Shown: positions 51,837-61,498 of the stretch, one piece after another | Layout: each line of letters opens with the position of its first letter | Numbering within the stretch: position 1 is the stretch's first letter | Assembly (NCBI RefSeq): GCF_016863315.1 | Contig: NZ_BOOQ01000059.1 | Location: forward strand, 1 to 64,000 | Length of the DNA stretch: 64,000 bases | From: Planotetraspora silvatica | Lineage (GTDB): Bacteria > Actinomycetota > Actinomycetes > Streptosporangiales > Streptosporangiaceae | Direction: 5' to 3' | Notes under the pieces: generated by a model | Told to the model about the DNA's origin: nothing | Database searches by the model: none | What the model saw: only the letters and a program-made list of their open reading frames with translations | Position numbers and translations under genes: made by a program

Positions 51837-52952
51837 ATGAAGATCGGCGTGCCTGCCGAGGTCAAGAACCACGAGTACCGTGTCGCCGCCACCCCGGCGG
51901 GTGTGCACGAACTCGTCCGTCACGGACACGACGTCCACGTTCAGCGTGGCGCGGGTCTCGGGTCGCACATCACGGACGAGGAGTACCTCGCGGTCGGTGC
52001 CAAGATCCTCGACACGGCCGACGCGGTCTGGGGCGAGTCCGAGATGGTGCTCAAGGTCAAGGAGCCCATCGCCGAGGAGTACGGCAGGCTCCGTGACGAC
52101 CTCGTGTTGTTCACCTATCTCCACCTGGCCGCCTCGCGGCCCTGCACCGACGCGCTGCTGTCGGCGGGGACCACCGCGATCGCCTACGAGACCGTGCAGG
52201 TGGGCAACACCCTGCCGCTCCTCGCCCCGATGTCGGAGGTCGCCGGCCGTCTGGCGCCCCAGGTCGGCGCGTACAACCTGATGCGCTTCAACGGCGGCCG
52301 CGGTGTCCTGCCGGGCGGCGTCCCCGGAGTGGCCCCGGCCAAGGTCGTCGTCATCGGCGGCGGCGTGTCCGGCCTCAACGCGGCGCAGATCGCCGTCGGC
52401 ATGGGCGCCGACGTGACGATCCTCGACGTCAACATCGACCGGCTGCGGTTCATCGACGCGATCTACCAGGGCCGCCTGAAGACGCTCGTGTCCACCGCCT
52501 ACGCCCTCGAGCAGGCCGTGCTCGCGGCCGACCTGGTCATCGGCGCGGTCCTCATCCCGGGCGCGAAGGCGCCGACCCTGGTCTCCAACGACCTGGTGTC
52601 ACGCATGAAGCCGGGTTCGGTCCTCGTCGACATCGCGATCGACCAGGGCGGCTGCTTCGAGGACTCGCGGCCGACCACGCACGCCGAGCCCACCTTCACG
52701 GTGCACAACTCGATCTTCTACTGCGTGGCCAACATGCCGGGCTCGGTGGCCAACACCTCCACCTTCGCCCTGACCAACGCGACGCTGCCCTACGCCGTCA
52801 AGCTGGCGGACCGGGGCTGGCGGGAGGCGCTGCGCGCCGACTCCGCGCTCCAGCTCGGGCTCAACACCCACGCGGGTGTGCTCACGAACGAGCCCGTGGC
52901 CGTCGCGCACGGCGTCGCGTTCACCCCGGTCGCCGACATCCTCGCGGCCTGA
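51837..52952 (+). CDS. ald: Alanine dehydrogenase
   Basis: A 371-aa NAD-dependent enzyme that interconverts L-alanine and pyruvate plus ammonia. Lys75 and His96, the pyruvate-binding and catalytic residues numbered as in the mycobacterial enzyme, are present in VLKVKEP and YLHLAAS. The NAD-binding motif is [17 protein letters not shown], and [19 protein letters not shown] is the conserved late segment. ATG start with a GAAAGGA ribosome binding site, in one probable operon with the transaminase. Such operons are often controlled by an Lrp/AldR regulator, but none is in the window. Confidence 0.96.
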   Translation: MKIGVPAEVKNHEYRVAATPAGVHELVRHGHDVHVQRGAGLGSHITDEEYLAVGAKILDTADAVWGESEMVLKVKEPIAEEYGRLRDDLVLFTYLHLAASRPCTDALLSAGTTAIAYETVQVGNTLPLLAPMSEVAGRLAPQVGAYNLMRFNGGRGVLPGGVPGVAPAKVVVIGGGVSGLNAAQIAVGMGADVTILDVNIDRLRFIDAIYQGRLKTLVSTAYALEQAVLAADLVIGAVLIPGAKAPTLVSNDLVSRMKPGSVLVDIAIDQGGCFEDSRPTTHAEPTFTVHNSIFYCVANMPGSVANTSTFALTNATLPYAVKLADRGWREALRADSALQLGLNTHAGVLTNEPVAVAHGVAFTPVADILAA

Positions 52953-52991
52953 TTCCGTCCGAATCCGCCGGAACGCGTCTGAACCCGTCGA

Positions 52992-54404
52992 CTAGCGCAG
53001 GCCGAGGCGCCTGCGCAGGTCGCGGGCCGTCGTCAGCACGTGCTCGACCTCGGTCGGAGCCGGCCATGGAGCCGTGCCCGGCTTCAGCAGGGTCGCCCGC
53101 ACCGAGCAGAGGTGCTCGACGGCGGGAGCGTGCAGGCCACTCGTCTCGGTCAGCCACATGACCGGGTCGTGCCGCTCGGCCAGCCCGCGCGTGATCAGAT
53201 CCCACGTGCCGAGGATCTCGATCAGATCCGCGGTGTCGGCCACCGCGTCGCCTCTGCGGCGGCCCGCTGCCACCGCGAGCTCGGCCCGGGCGGTCAGCTC
53301 GGGCTCCGTCGGGTGGTCCCAGCTCGCGGCCCGCGCTTCGCACGGCCGGCCCGCCGGCTGCTCGGGCCCGCCGGTCACGGTCTGGAGCGTGCGCAGCTCC
53401 GCGGCCGCCCTGTGGTGGCCGGCGGTCGCGGCCTCTGCGAGCCAGTGCCGGCCGCCGTCCAGATCGTGGTGCTCGGCGACGAGCAGGAGGCCGTAGTTGT
53501 AGGCCGCCTCCGCGTCGCCCGCGGCCGCCGCCTGCGCGAACCAGTGGGCGGCCGCCGGACGGTCGTCCAGCTCGACGCATACGAAACCCGCCATGCGCTG
53601 GCCGTCGACGCGACCGGCGTGCGCCGCCCGCTCGAACCAGGCCCGTGCCGTACGGAGATCGCGCTTGGCCAGCGAGAGGCCGCCGAGCGCGAAGGCCGCG
53701 CGGGGGTGGTTCTGCCAGGCGGCGAGCCGATAGAGCGTCTCGGCGGCCTCAGGGTCGCGGGCGGCGTGGAGAAGCAGGCCGAGGTGGTAGGCCGCGTCGG
53801 CGTGACCCGCCCGTCCCGCGTACTCCCACCAGTGACGCGCCTCGCTCTCGTCGCCCGCCGAGTAACCGAGGAAGCCCAGGTCGTAGGCCGACTCCAGCTC
53901 GCCTTCGATCGCCGCCCTGCGGTGCCAGTCGCGCGAGCCGAGGGTGTCTCCCATGTCCTCGCAGAGCAGCGCCAGCCGCCGGGCCGCCACGCATGAGCCG
54001 TCCGCGGCCGCCCGCTCGAACCAGCTCCGGGCGCCCGCGACGTCGCCGCGGCGCTCCAGGAGCAGCGTGGCCAGGTAGATCGCGGCCTCGGCGTCGCCGG
54101 TCGTGGCGGCCAGCTCGAACCAGCCCACGGACTCTTCCGTCGTGCCGTGCCGCTGGTGCCACAGGCCCAGGTTGAACGTGCTGTCGACGTTGCCCATCCG
54201 GGCGGCCCGCTCCCACCAGTGCCGGGCGGCGGACCGGTCACCGCGCTCGGCGTAGAGGCGGCCGAGACGGTGCGCGGCATCCGGGTCGCCCGCCCGGGCC
54301 GTCGAGAGCAGCTTCGCCTCGAAGGGATCCGCGGGCTCCGGGCTGCGCGGGACCGGGACGTCAGGCCACGGGACCGCCGCCTGCATAGCTCCCAGTGTTG
54401 TCAT
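52992..54404 (-). CDS. Sel1-like/TPR repeat protein
   Basis: A 470-aa protein made of about nine 36-residue Sel1-type repeats between ~25 and ~345 (pattern A-x-x-x-L-G-L-x-x-x-x-x-G-D-x-x-x-A-x-x-W-x-x-x-A-A). A further alpha-helical region of ~110 aa follows that I do not recognise. No signal peptide or membrane helix is seen, so it is probably a cytoplasmic scaffold for protein-protein contacts. Convergent with ald. The partner is unknown. Confidence 0.88.
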   Translation of the reverse strand: MTTLGAMQAAVPWPDVPVPRSPEPADPFEAKLLSTARAGDPDAAHRLGRLYAERGDRSAARHWWERAARMGNVDSTFNLGLWHQRHGTTEESVGWFELAATTGDAEAAIYLATLLLERRGDVAGARSWFERAAADGSCVAARRLALLCEDMGDTLGSRDWHRRAAIEGELESAYDLGFLGYSAGDESEARHWWEYAGRAGHADAAYHLGLLLHAARDPEAAETLYRLAAWQNHPRAAFALGGLSLAKRDLRTARAWFERAAHAGRVDGQRMAGFVCVELDDRPAAAHWFAQAAAAGDAEAAYNYGLLLVAEHHDLDGGRHWLAEAATAGHHRAAAELRTLQTVTGGPEQPAGRPCEARAASWDHPTEPELTARAELAVAAGRRRGDAVADTADLIEILGTWDLITRGLAERHDPVMWLTETSGLHAPAVEHLCSVRATLLKPGTAPWPAPTEVEHVLTTARDLRRRLGLR

Positions 54405-54465
54405 GGGAGCCAGGGTGGCACGTGATGTTGTGACTACGGAGCGTAATTAAGAAGTCCTTTGTCAA

Positions 54466-54483
54466 CGGGCCCCGGCGGGCCCG
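54466..54483 (-). terminator. Short GC hairpin after the Cys-cluster gene
   Basis: CGGGCCC-CGGC-GGGCCCG, a 7-bp stem with a 4-nt loop, 49 bp after the stop of the small gene at 54532. Likely a terminator for it. Confidence 0.5.
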
Positions 54484-54531
54484 CTGGACATCTCCCGTGA
54501 TATCTCTCGCGATGACAGGCGCGGACGGCCC

Positions 54532-54732
54532 TCAGTGGACGAGGGCCAGGTCGTCGAGAGTGCCGGACTTCGCGGCCTCCACGATCGAGCCGAACTGGTC
54601 GAGGCTCATCTCGACCCGCTGCCCGAAGTCGTCGGTGATCACGACTTGCCGCTCGGCCGGCGCCGATAGATCTACGAAGAGCTCGGGGCAGCCACAGCTG
54701 CAACTGCCGCAGAATCGTGCGATGGACTTCAC
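54532..54732 (-). CDS. Small Cys-cluster protein (66 aa)
   Basis: A 66-aa protein beginning MKSIARFCGSCSCGCPELFVD. The cluster C-x-x-C-x-C-x-C within seven residues suggests binding of a metal or an Fe-S cluster. The rest (QVVITDDFGQRVEMSLDQF) looks like a compact beta-alpha tail. GTG 54732 has GAGGAGG 5 bp upstream, much better than a longer in-frame start at 54807. I do not know its function, though similar short proteins seem widespread in actinomycetes. It stands 91 bp from the response regulator on the same strand. Confidence 0.75.
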   Translation of the reverse strand: MKSIARFCGSCSCGCPELFVDLSAPAERQVVITDDFGQRVEMSLDQFGSIVEAAKSGTLDDLALVH

Positions 54733-54822
54733 GCGGTCCTCCTCGAACCAGGGCTTTCCCGCAACGTAACGTGGCGGTCCGGGGGCGACCAGTAACACTT
54801 CGCTCACCCCGGCGCCCGCGGG

Positions 54823-55485
54823 TCAGAGCCAGCCGGGCTTGACCAGGCCGGACTCGTAGGCGATGACGACCAGTTGGGCCCTGTCCCGGGCGTGGAGCTT
54901 CGTCATCGCCCGGCTGACGTGGGTCTTGGCCGTGGCGGGGGACATGAAGAGCCTGCCGGCGACCTCGTCGTTGGTCATACCGGTGCCGACCAGCGACAGG
55001 ACCTCCCGCTCCCGATCGGTGAGCACGTCGAGGCGGCGGCCGACTCCGGGCTCCTTCGCCCTGGAGGCGTACTCCGCGATGAGCCGGCGGGTGACACCGG
55101 GGGACAGCAGCGCGTCGCCCGACGCCACCACCCGGACGGCCTGGATCAGCTCGGCGGGCTCGGTGTCCTTGACCAGGAAGCCGCTGGCCCCGCCTCGAAG
55201 GGCCTCGAAGACGTACTCGTCCAGCTCGAACGTGGTCAACATGATGATCTTCGTGGCGTCGAGCTCGGCGTCCTCGCCGATGCGGCGGGTCGCCGTGAGG
55301 CCGTCCATGCCCGGCATGCGGATGTCCATCAGCACCACGTCCGGCCGCAGTTCCCGGGCCAGCCGCACGGCCTCCGCCCCGTCGGGGGCCTCACCGACGA
55401 CGGTCATGCCCTCCTGCGCGTCCAGCAGGGCGCGGAAGCCGGCCCGTACGAGAGCCTGGTCGTCCGCCAGCAGCACCTTGATCAC
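54823..55485 (-). CDS. NarL/LuxR-family response regulator
   Basis: A 220-aa two-component regulator. The receiver domain has the phosphoacceptor Asp in VLMDIRMPGMDG, Asp-Asp near the N-terminus (LLADDQALVR) and Thr/Lys in LTTFE and LVKDTEP. The C-terminal LuxR-type helix-turn-helix is LTDREREVLSLVGTGMTNDEVAGRL. Its ATG overlaps the stop of the sensor kinase by 4 bp. Targets are unknown; the genes on either side are candidates. Confidence 0.95.
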   Translation of the reverse strand: MIKVLLADDQALVRAGFRALLDAQEGMTVVGEAPDGAEAVRLARELRPDVVLMDIRMPGMDGLTATRRIGEDAELDATKIIMLTTFELDEYVFEALRGGASGFLVKDTEPAELIQAVRVVASGDALLSPGVTRRLIAEYASRAKEPGVGRRLDVLTDREREVLSLVGTGMTNDEVAGRLFMSPATAKTHVSRAMTKLHARDRAQLVVIAYESGLVKPGWL

Positions 55486-56645
55486 ATGGACTCCATCGCC
55501 GGGTCGTCGGGCAGGGGAAGGACGGCCTCCACACGGAAACCTCCACCGGGCAGGGGCGCGGCGTTCAGCGACCCGCCGAGCGCCGCGGCCCGCTCACGCA
55601 TGCCGGGGATGCCGTTCCCGCTGCCGAGGCCGGAAATCGCGGGAGCCGCCCCCGCACCGTCGTCCTCCACGACGATGCCGAACTCGCCGGGGCCGTATGA
55701 GACGCGGACGGTCACGCTGGCGCCGGGGGCGTGCCGGGAGACGTTCGTCAGCGACTCCTGGACGATCCGGTAACCGGCCCGGTCGGTTCCCGCGGGAAGC
55801 CGCCGGACGGATCCGGTGATCTCCACCGTGACCGGGAGGCCGCTGCGCTTGGCCAGCTCGCCCAGGTGATCCATCCCGGCTGTGGGCGAGCGGGGCGCGC
55901 CCTCCCTGAGCAGGCTCAGGACGCCGCGCATCTCGGTGAGGACGTCCTTGGACGCCTGTTTGATCGTGGTGAGCGCCGTTCGTGCCTGCTCGGGATGTTC
56001 GTCGAGCAGGTGCAGGGCGGTGGCCGCCTGCACGTGGATCAGCGAGATGTTGTGCGCGAGCACGTCGTGGAGCTCCTGCGCCATGGTCAGCCGCTCCTCG
56101 CTGGCCTGGCGCCTCGACTCCTCCCGCGCCACGCGCTCACGCTCGGCGAGGCGCTCCCTCCGGATCCGGACGAACTCCGAGACCGTCATCGTGAGCAGCA
56201 GGAACGCCGCGAACGCGGTGTCGTGGAACCAGCCGCGGGGGTTCGGGATGAGCCAGCCGGCGTACACCACAATGAACAGGAAGAAGGCGGCCGCTCCCAG
56301 CCAGGCGGCCCGCCGGCGGCCTGACGTCACCGCGGTGAACAGGGTGATGACCAGGCTGAGGAAGACCGGCCCGTAGGAGAAGTCGAAAAGGAGGTAGACG
56401 CAGGTCGCGACGAGCGTGACGACCATCGCCGCGACCGGGAGGCGGCGGCGGGCGGCGATGACCAGGGGACCGGCGAGCAGCAGCGCGTATCCTCGCCAGT
56501 CCAGCGGCGCGCGGCCCAGATCGGCGATCGAGAGCTGCACGTGCTGGGCGCCAATCGTCCCGGCGACCTGGATCACGCCGACGACGACGGGCAGGACGAG
56601 ATCGACCCGGTGGAGCCATTGGGACCTGGAGCGCACATCACGCAC
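55482..56645 (-). CDS. Sensor histidine kinase (NarL-type, HPK7)
   Basis: A 387-aa membrane sensor with four to six N-terminal helices (~10-150) and no large external domain, so it probably senses a membrane or envelope signal. The dimerisation/phosphoacceptor motif is MAQELHDVLAHNISLIHVQA, with the HPK7-type His in ELHD. The ATPase domain ends with VEDDGAG and GNGIPGMRERAAALGG. GTG 56645 is chosen (MRDVRSRS); an in-frame start at 56672 would precede it without a ribosome binding site. Partner of the overlapping response regulator. Confidence 0.93.
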   Translation of the reverse strand: MRDVRSRSQWLHRVDLVLPVVVGVIQVAGTIGAQHVQLSIADLGRAPLDWRGYALLLAGPLVIAARRRLPVAAMVVTLVATCVYLLFDFSYGPVFLSLVITLFTAVTSGRRRAAWLGAAAFFLFIVVYAGWLIPNPRGWFHDTAFAAFLLLTMTVSEFVRIRRERLAERERVAREESRRQASEERLTMAQELHDVLAHNISLIHVQAATALHLLDEHPEQARTALTTIKQASKDVLTEMRGVLSLLREGAPRSPTAGMDHLGELAKRSGLPVTVEITGSVRRLPAGTDRAGYRIVQESLTNVSRHAPGASVTVRVSYGPGEFGIVVEDDGAGAAPAISGLGSGNGIPGMRERAAALGGSLNAAPLPGGGFRVEAVLPLPDDPAMESM

Positions 56646-56803
56646 GCTAGGCCATCCGGTTGACCAGCACATCCTCCTGGCGCGGCACCGCCTCGTACGA
56701 CGGGAGGAGTAGCCCCGGCCCTCGTCCGGATGTGGACATTTCCGTACAGGATCTGACGTCGTCAGTCATGCTGGAGTGATCGCCCACGTCGTGGAGGTCG
56801 CAC

Positions 56804-58633
56804 ATGAGGAGCGCAGTCGTCGCGCCGCTGGGGCTGGTCATGCTGATCGGCCTGGTGGCGCCGCCCGCCCAGGCCGAGGGGGATCGTCACCCCGCGGAGA
56901 CGACAACCTCGTGGCAGGCCCCGTCCTCCGTCAAGAAGCCGGTCGCCGAGGGGTACGGCGGTGCCGTGGCCACCGTGGACCTGGATGCCAGCAAGGCCGC
57001 GCTCGACGTGCTCAGGCAGGGCGGCAACGCCATGGACGCCGCCGTCGCGGGGGCCGCCACGCTCGGAGTGACCGAGCCGTACTCGGCCGGCCTGGCGGGC
57101 GGCGGCTTCATCGTCTACTACGACGCCAGGGCGAAGCGGGTCACCACGATCGACGGCAGGGAGACCGCGCCGAAGGCGATGACCTCCTCCGTCTTCGAGG
57201 GCATCCCCTTCGCGGACGCCGTCACCAGCGGCCTTTCCGTCGGCGTTCCCGGAAGCGTCGCGCAGTGGGACCTCGGGCTGCGCCGGTTCGGCACGTTGTC
57301 CCTCGGCCAGGCGCTGCGCCCGGCGATCGAGACGGCCAGGGACGGCTTCGTCGTGGACCAGACGTTCTATGACCAGACCGTGCAGAACGCGGCCCGGTTC
57401 GCCGACTTCACCACCACGTCCGCCCTCTACCTGCCCGGGGGACAGCCGCCGCCGGTCGGGTCCGTCTTCCGCAACCCCGACCTCGCCAGGACCTACACCG
57501 AGCTGGCCAAGCGCGGCCCGTCCTGGGTGTACGGCGGGGGCCTCGGCGCCGAGATCGTCGCGACGGTCAAGAAACCGCCCGTCACCCCCGGCTCGACCCG
57601 CGTCGTCAGGCAGGGCCTGATGGAGCTGGCCGACCTCAAGGCGTACCGCGCGCTCGAACGACGGCCCACGAAGGTCTCCTACCGGGGCCTCGACGTGTAC
57701 GGCATGGCGCCCCCCTCGTCGGGTGGCTCGACGGTGGCGGAGGCGCTCAACATCCTCGAAGCGGTGCCGAGCCTCGGACGGCGTGTGGGGCTGCACGAGT
57801 ACCTGGAGGCCTCGCGGCTGTCCTTCGCCGACCGCAACGCCTACGTGGGGGACCCGGCGTACGTGGACGTGCCGCTCGACGGCCTGCTGTCCGACGCCTT
57901 CGCCAAGGAACGGGCCTGCCTGATCGGCGCCACGGCCATGCCGAACCCCGCCCTGCCCGGCTCGCCCGACGGCGCGTACTCACGGTGCTCCGGCGCCGGG
58001 CCCACCGGGCCTGCCGCCGCTCCGGACAAGGCCGAGGGGCCGGAGACGACCCACCTCGTGGTGACCGACCGCTGGGGGAACGTGGCGGCCTACAACATCA
58101 CGATCGAGCAGACCGGCGGCGCCGGGATCGTGGTGCCGGGCCGCGGGATCCTGCTGAACAACGAGATGACCGACTTCACCTTCGGTCCCGCGCCGGGCGA
58201 CCCCAACCTCCCGGCGCCCGGCAAGCGGCCGCGCTCGTCGATGGCCCCCACGATCGTGCTGAAGGACGGCAGGCCACTGCTGGCCGTGGGCTCGCCGGGC
58301 GGCGCGACGATCATCACGACCGTGCTGCAGATCCTCGTCAACCGGTTCGACTTCGGGATGACCCTGCCGCAGGCGATCGCCGCGCCCAGGGCCTCGCAGC
58401 GGAACACGCCGACCACGCAGGCCGAGCAGGCTTTCATCGACCGGTACGGCCCGCAGCTCACGGCGCTCGGCCACTCGTTCTCCCTGGTTCCCGGTCCGCC
58501 GGTGGGGGAGATCGGCGCGGCGACGGGTCTGGAGTTCCTCGGCCACGGCAAGATCCAGGCGGTGGCCGAGCCGCTGCGGCGCGGAGGGGGCAGCGCGCTG
58601 GTGCTCAGCCCCTCGCCCGGGAAGGACCGATGA
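56804..58633 (+). CDS. ggt: Gamma-glutamyltransferase (secreted)
   Basis: A 609-aa Ntn-hydrolase that cleaves or transfers gamma-glutamyl groups, e.g. of glutathione-like thiols or polyglutamate. A signal peptide (~1-26) directs export. The processing/catalytic threonine is Thr415 in GPETTHLVV; the gamma-glutamyl-binding segments LAGGGFIVYY and MAPPSSGGSTVAEALNILE and the later NNEMTDFT and SSMAPTIV segments are intact. ATG 56804 with GTGGAGGT as ribosome binding site. Its end overlaps the convergent monooxygenase gene by 29 bp. Confidence 0.94.
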   Translation: MRSAVVAPLGLVMLIGLVAPPAQAEGDRHPAETTTSWQAPSSVKKPVAEGYGGAVATVDLDASKAALDVLRQGGNAMDAAVAGAATLGVTEPYSAGLAGGGFIVYYDARAKRVTTIDGRETAPKAMTSSVFEGIPFADAVTSGLSVGVPGSVAQWDLGLRRFGTLSLGQALRPAIETARDGFVVDQTFYDQTVQNAARFADFTTTSALYLPGGQPPPVGSVFRNPDLARTYTELAKRGPSWVYGGGLGAEIVATVKKPPVTPGSTRVVRQGLMELADLKAYRALERRPTKVSYRGLDVYGMAPPSSGGSTVAEALNILEAVPSLGRRVGLHEYLEASRLSFADRNAYVGDPAYVDVPLDGLLSDAFAKERACLIGATAMPNPALPGSPDGAYSRCSGAGPTGPAAAPDKAEGPETTHLVVTDRWGNVAAYNITIEQTGGAGIVVPGRGILLNNEMTDFTFGPAPGDPNLPAPGKRPRSSMAPTIVLKDGRPLLAVGSPGGATIITTVLQILVNRFDFGMTLPQAIAAPRASQRNTPTTQAEQAFIDRYGPQLTALGHSFSLVPGPPVGEIGAATGLEFLGHGKIQAVAEPLRRGGGSALVLSPSPGKDR

Positions 58634-60077
58634 GCTCGTAGACCTCGGGCTTCACCTTCCGGGTCCTCGCCCAGTACTCGAAGGTGAAGCCCGGCCAGGT
58701 GGCCCGGTTCCTGCCGTGCTCGTCGAGATACCAGCTCGTGCAGCCGCCCTTGTGCCAGACGAGGCGGTCGAGCCGTCGCTGGAGCCGTTCGTTGTAGGTC
58801 CGCTGCGCCTCCTCCCGGACGTCCAGAGCCCTCGCTCCGGTCCGGGAGAGCAGGCGCAGGCAGTCCATGACGTACCGGACCTGGGCCTCGATCATGAAAA
58901 CGACCGAGGTGTGGCCGAGACCGGTGTTGGGCCCCAGGAGGAAGAACAGGTTGGGGAAACCGGCGGTGCTGACGCCGAGGTAGGCCTCGACCCCGTCCCG
59001 CCAGGCGTCCTGGATCTTCAGGCCGTTCCTGCCGACGATCCGCTGGTCGTTGAGAGCGTCGACGACCTTGAACCCGGTGCCGTAGACGATCACGTCCACC
59101 TCGTGCTCGGCTCCGGTGGCGTCGATGATCGACCGCTCTTTGATCTCCCGGATGCCGTCGGTGACGACCTCCACGTTGTCCCTGGTCAGGGCGGGATAGT
59201 AGTCGCTGGACAGCAGGATGCGCTTACAGCCGATCGTGTAGTCGGGCGTCAGCTTGGCGCGCAACACCGGGTCGGCGACCTGGCGGGCCAGATGCCGTTC
59301 GGCCACCCGTTGCTGGACCTTCATCAGGGCGGGATCCACCGTGAAGCCCAGGGCGCGGGTCTCGAGCAGCCAGTAGATCGAGTTCCGTACGGCTCTCGCG
59401 GCCCCCGGAACGCGCAGCGCCCGCCGCATGCGGTCGGACACGGCGACGTCGGGCTTGGGCTGGACCCACGGAGGAGTGCGCTGGAACACGTGGAGCCGGG
59501 CGGCCTGCTCGGCGACGACCGGAACGAACTGGACGGCCGAGGCCCCCGTTCCGATGACGGCCACCCGCTTGCCGTTCAGATCGACGGAGTGGTCCCACTC
59601 GGCCGAGTGGAAGGCCGGGCCGGTGAACCGCTCACGTCCAGGGATTTCGGGGAACGACGGGATGTGCAGGGCGCCGACGCCCGACACGACGGCGTTGGTC
59701 TCGAAGGACTCTCCGTCGGCGGTCGAGACCCGCCACCTCTGCCGCTCGTCGTCGAACTCCAGCATGCTGACGGCCTTGCCGTAGCGGATGTGCGGTGCGA
59801 GGCCGTACCTGCCGACGCATGCGCGGAGGTAGTCCCAGATCTCCTCGCGGGGGGAGAACAGCCGCGACCAGCCGGGGTTGAGCTCGAAGGAGAAGGAGTA
59901 GAGGGGAGAGGGGACGTCGCAGGCGCACCCGGGATAGGTGTTCTCCCGCCAGGTCCCGCCGAGGTCGTCCGCCTTCTCCAAAATCACGAAGTCGTGCCAA
60001 CCGGCCTCTTTGAGCTTGATCGCCATGCAGAGGCCCGCGAAACCCGAGCCGATGATCGTGATGGCCGGACGTGGCAT
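58605..60077 (-). CDS. FAD-dependent Baeyer-Villiger-type monooxygenase
   Basis: A 490-aa class B flavoprotein monooxygenase. It shows the FAD Rossmann motif IIGSGFAGLCMAIKL, the Baeyer-Villiger fingerprint F-x-G-x-x-x-H-x-x-x-W-D in FTGPAFHSAEWD (~164-175), and a second NADPH Rossmann motif VAVIGTGASAVQFVP. The substrate is a ketone or possibly a sulfide or amine; a steroid or fatty ketone is attractive given the catabolic genes in this window, but not shown. ATG 60077. It is convergent with ggt, overlapping by 29 bp. Confidence 0.9.
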   Translation of the reverse strand: MPRPAITIIGSGFAGLCMAIKLKEAGWHDFVILEKADDLGGTWRENTYPGCACDVPSPLYSFSFELNPGWSRLFSPREEIWDYLRACVGRYGLAPHIRYGKAVSMLEFDDERQRWRVSTADGESFETNAVVSGVGALHIPSFPEIPGRERFTGPAFHSAEWDHSVDLNGKRVAVIGTGASAVQFVPVVAEQAARLHVFQRTPPWVQPKPDVAVSDRMRRALRVPGAARAVRNSIYWLLETRALGFTVDPALMKVQQRVAERHLARQVADPVLRAKLTPDYTIGCKRILLSSDYYPALTRDNVEVVTDGIREIKERSIIDATGAEHEVDVIVYGTGFKVVDALNDQRIVGRNGLKIQDAWRDGVEAYLGVSTAGFPNLFFLLGPNTGLGHTSVVFMIEAQVRYVMDCLRLLSRTGARALDVREEAQRTYNERLQRRLDRLVWHKGGCTSWYLDEHGRNRATWPGFTFEYWARTRKVKPEVYELIGPSRARG

Positions 60078-60241
60078 GTGGTCTCCCCGGCGACGGGCGG
60101 CGTTCGAGTCGAGTCAACGAACTCATCGACCAAAGTAGTCACCGAGGGTCGGCGGGTCCATACCTGATCACTGCTTCACACCGGCCCGGGCGTGAACAAG
60201 CCGCCGACGGGCGCGGTCGTCGGCGGCGAGTAAAAGGGATG

Positions 60242-60412
60242 TCAGCTTGCCAGGTAGATCACCACGGCGAGTACCACGACGACCGCAACGCCCACGGCGA
60301 TGAAGATCGGCAGGCGCGAGGGCTGCTTCTGCGTCGCCTCGGCGTCCTGATTCTGCGCGAAGGCCCGGAAAGCCTGCGTGTTCCCGGCCGGGTCCATCTG
60401 AGGTTCTGACAT
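60242..60412 (-). CDS. Small single-pass membrane protein (56 aa)
   Basis: A 56-aa protein beginning MSEPQMDPAG with a short polar N-terminus and one C-terminal helix (LPIFIAVGVAVVVVLAVVIYL), i.e. tail-anchored topology. ATG 60412 is chosen although the frame stays open far upstream, because that extension runs antisense through the SURF1 gene and has implausible composition. It is divergent from SURF1 (153 bp between starts). Function unknown. Confidence 0.7.
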   Translation of the reverse strand: MSEPQMDPAGNTQAFRAFAQNQDAEATQKQPSRLPIFIAVGVAVVVVLAVVIYLAS

Positions 60413-60565
60413 GGCGAAAACTCTAGCGACACTTGGGACGTCCGGGATGCTGAATTGTCGGATTTGCGTTCGCATGCGAGTGAGGCGCAGCATCGAGGAG
60501 CCGAGCCGGGAATCGGCGGACCTCCACGTGCGGGGCCGCCCGCATCGGCGGATAGCGTGTGAGTC

Positions 60566-61354
60566 ATGCTCCGTACCCTGTTCGCCCCCCGGCTGGTGGC
60601 CCTGCACCTGCTGGTGATCGGGGTGCTGATCTCCTTCACCTTCCTGGGGCGATGGCAGCTCGGGGTCTTCGAGTCGTCCGGCGCGCCCAAGCTCGCCCCC
60701 GATCCCGCGCCGGTGACCGTCACGAAGCTCGCCGAGGTGGGCAGGCACGTCACCGGGGAGGTCGCGAACCACCGGGTGACGGCCACGGGGACGTTCGACG
60801 CCGGTGGCCAGCTCCTCGTCGCCGATCGTCACCCCGACGTGGACGCCGTCGGCGGAAGGGCCGCGCGCGGCGCCGGATACTGGCTGCTGACGCCGCTGAC
60901 GCTGGCGGACGGCACGACCATCCCGATCATCCGCGGCTGGGTGCCGTCGGCGGGGGATCCGGCGGCGGCCGTGCCGGCGGGCCCGGTGACCGTGGCGGGA
61001 CGACTGCGTCCCTCGGAGCAGACGGACGCTGTGGAGCGCAGTGGCCCGCTCCCGGACGGCCAGGTGGCGACCGTCTCGACGGCCGAGCTCGTCAACGTCT
61101 GGCCCGATGCCCGTCTGCGGGACGGATTCGTCGTCGCGACCGCTCCGGCCCCGCCCGCGGGTGTCAGCGCGGTCGTGGTGCCGCCGCCGACGGAGGGCGT
61201 CGGCTTCTCGTGGCGGAACCTGGCCTACGCGGCCCAGTGGTGGATCTTCGCGATCTTCGCCGTCTTCATGTGGTTCCACTTCGTGCGGGACGCCGTACGG
61301 AGCGGACGGCCGGAGGGGCACAGGTCCGCCGCCCCGGTGGCCGACGGCTCGTAG
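60566..61354 (+). CDS. SURF1-family cytochrome c oxidase assembly protein
   Basis: A 262-aa membrane protein with helices at ~10-30 and ~222-240 flanking an external domain, the SURF1 plan. The segments FLGRWQLGVFE, GYWLLTPLTLADGTTIPIIRGWVP and the late SWRNLAYAAQWWIFAIFAVFMWF are typical. SURF1 helps assemble heme a3 into aa3-type cytochrome c oxidase. ATG 60566 has no strong ribosome binding site. The next gene, a DUF3817 membrane protein, follows 144 bp later on the same strand. Confidence 0.93.
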   Translation: MLRTLFAPRLVALHLLVIGVLISFTFLGRWQLGVFESSGAPKLAPDPAPVTVTKLAEVGRHVTGEVANHRVTATGTFDAGGQLLVADRHPDVDAVGGRAARGAGYWLLTPLTLADGTTIPIIRGWVPSAGDPAAAVPAGPVTVAGRLRPSEQTDAVERSGPLPDGQVATVSTAELVNVWPDARLRDGFVVATAPAPPAGVSAVVVPPPTEGVGFSWRNLAYAAQWWIFAIFAVFMWFHFVRDAVRSGRPEGHRSAAPVADGS

Positions 61355-61498
61355 GCCCTTTTCGGCTGTGGTGGTTTCGGGGTTGTGATGCCGCGGATCC
61401 GCCATGGCCCGAGGCCTTCCGGCCGCCCCGCGTCACGCCGCCGGACGGACCGGCCGGTGGCACGGATATCGTGTGAGGACCGTTTCCCAGCAGAGGTA

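Noticed and set aside
60413-61405. Long N-terminal extension of the 56-aa membrane protein
   Set aside because: It would run antisense through the SURF1 gene and lacks any recognisable domain; ATG 60412 gives a sensible small protein.
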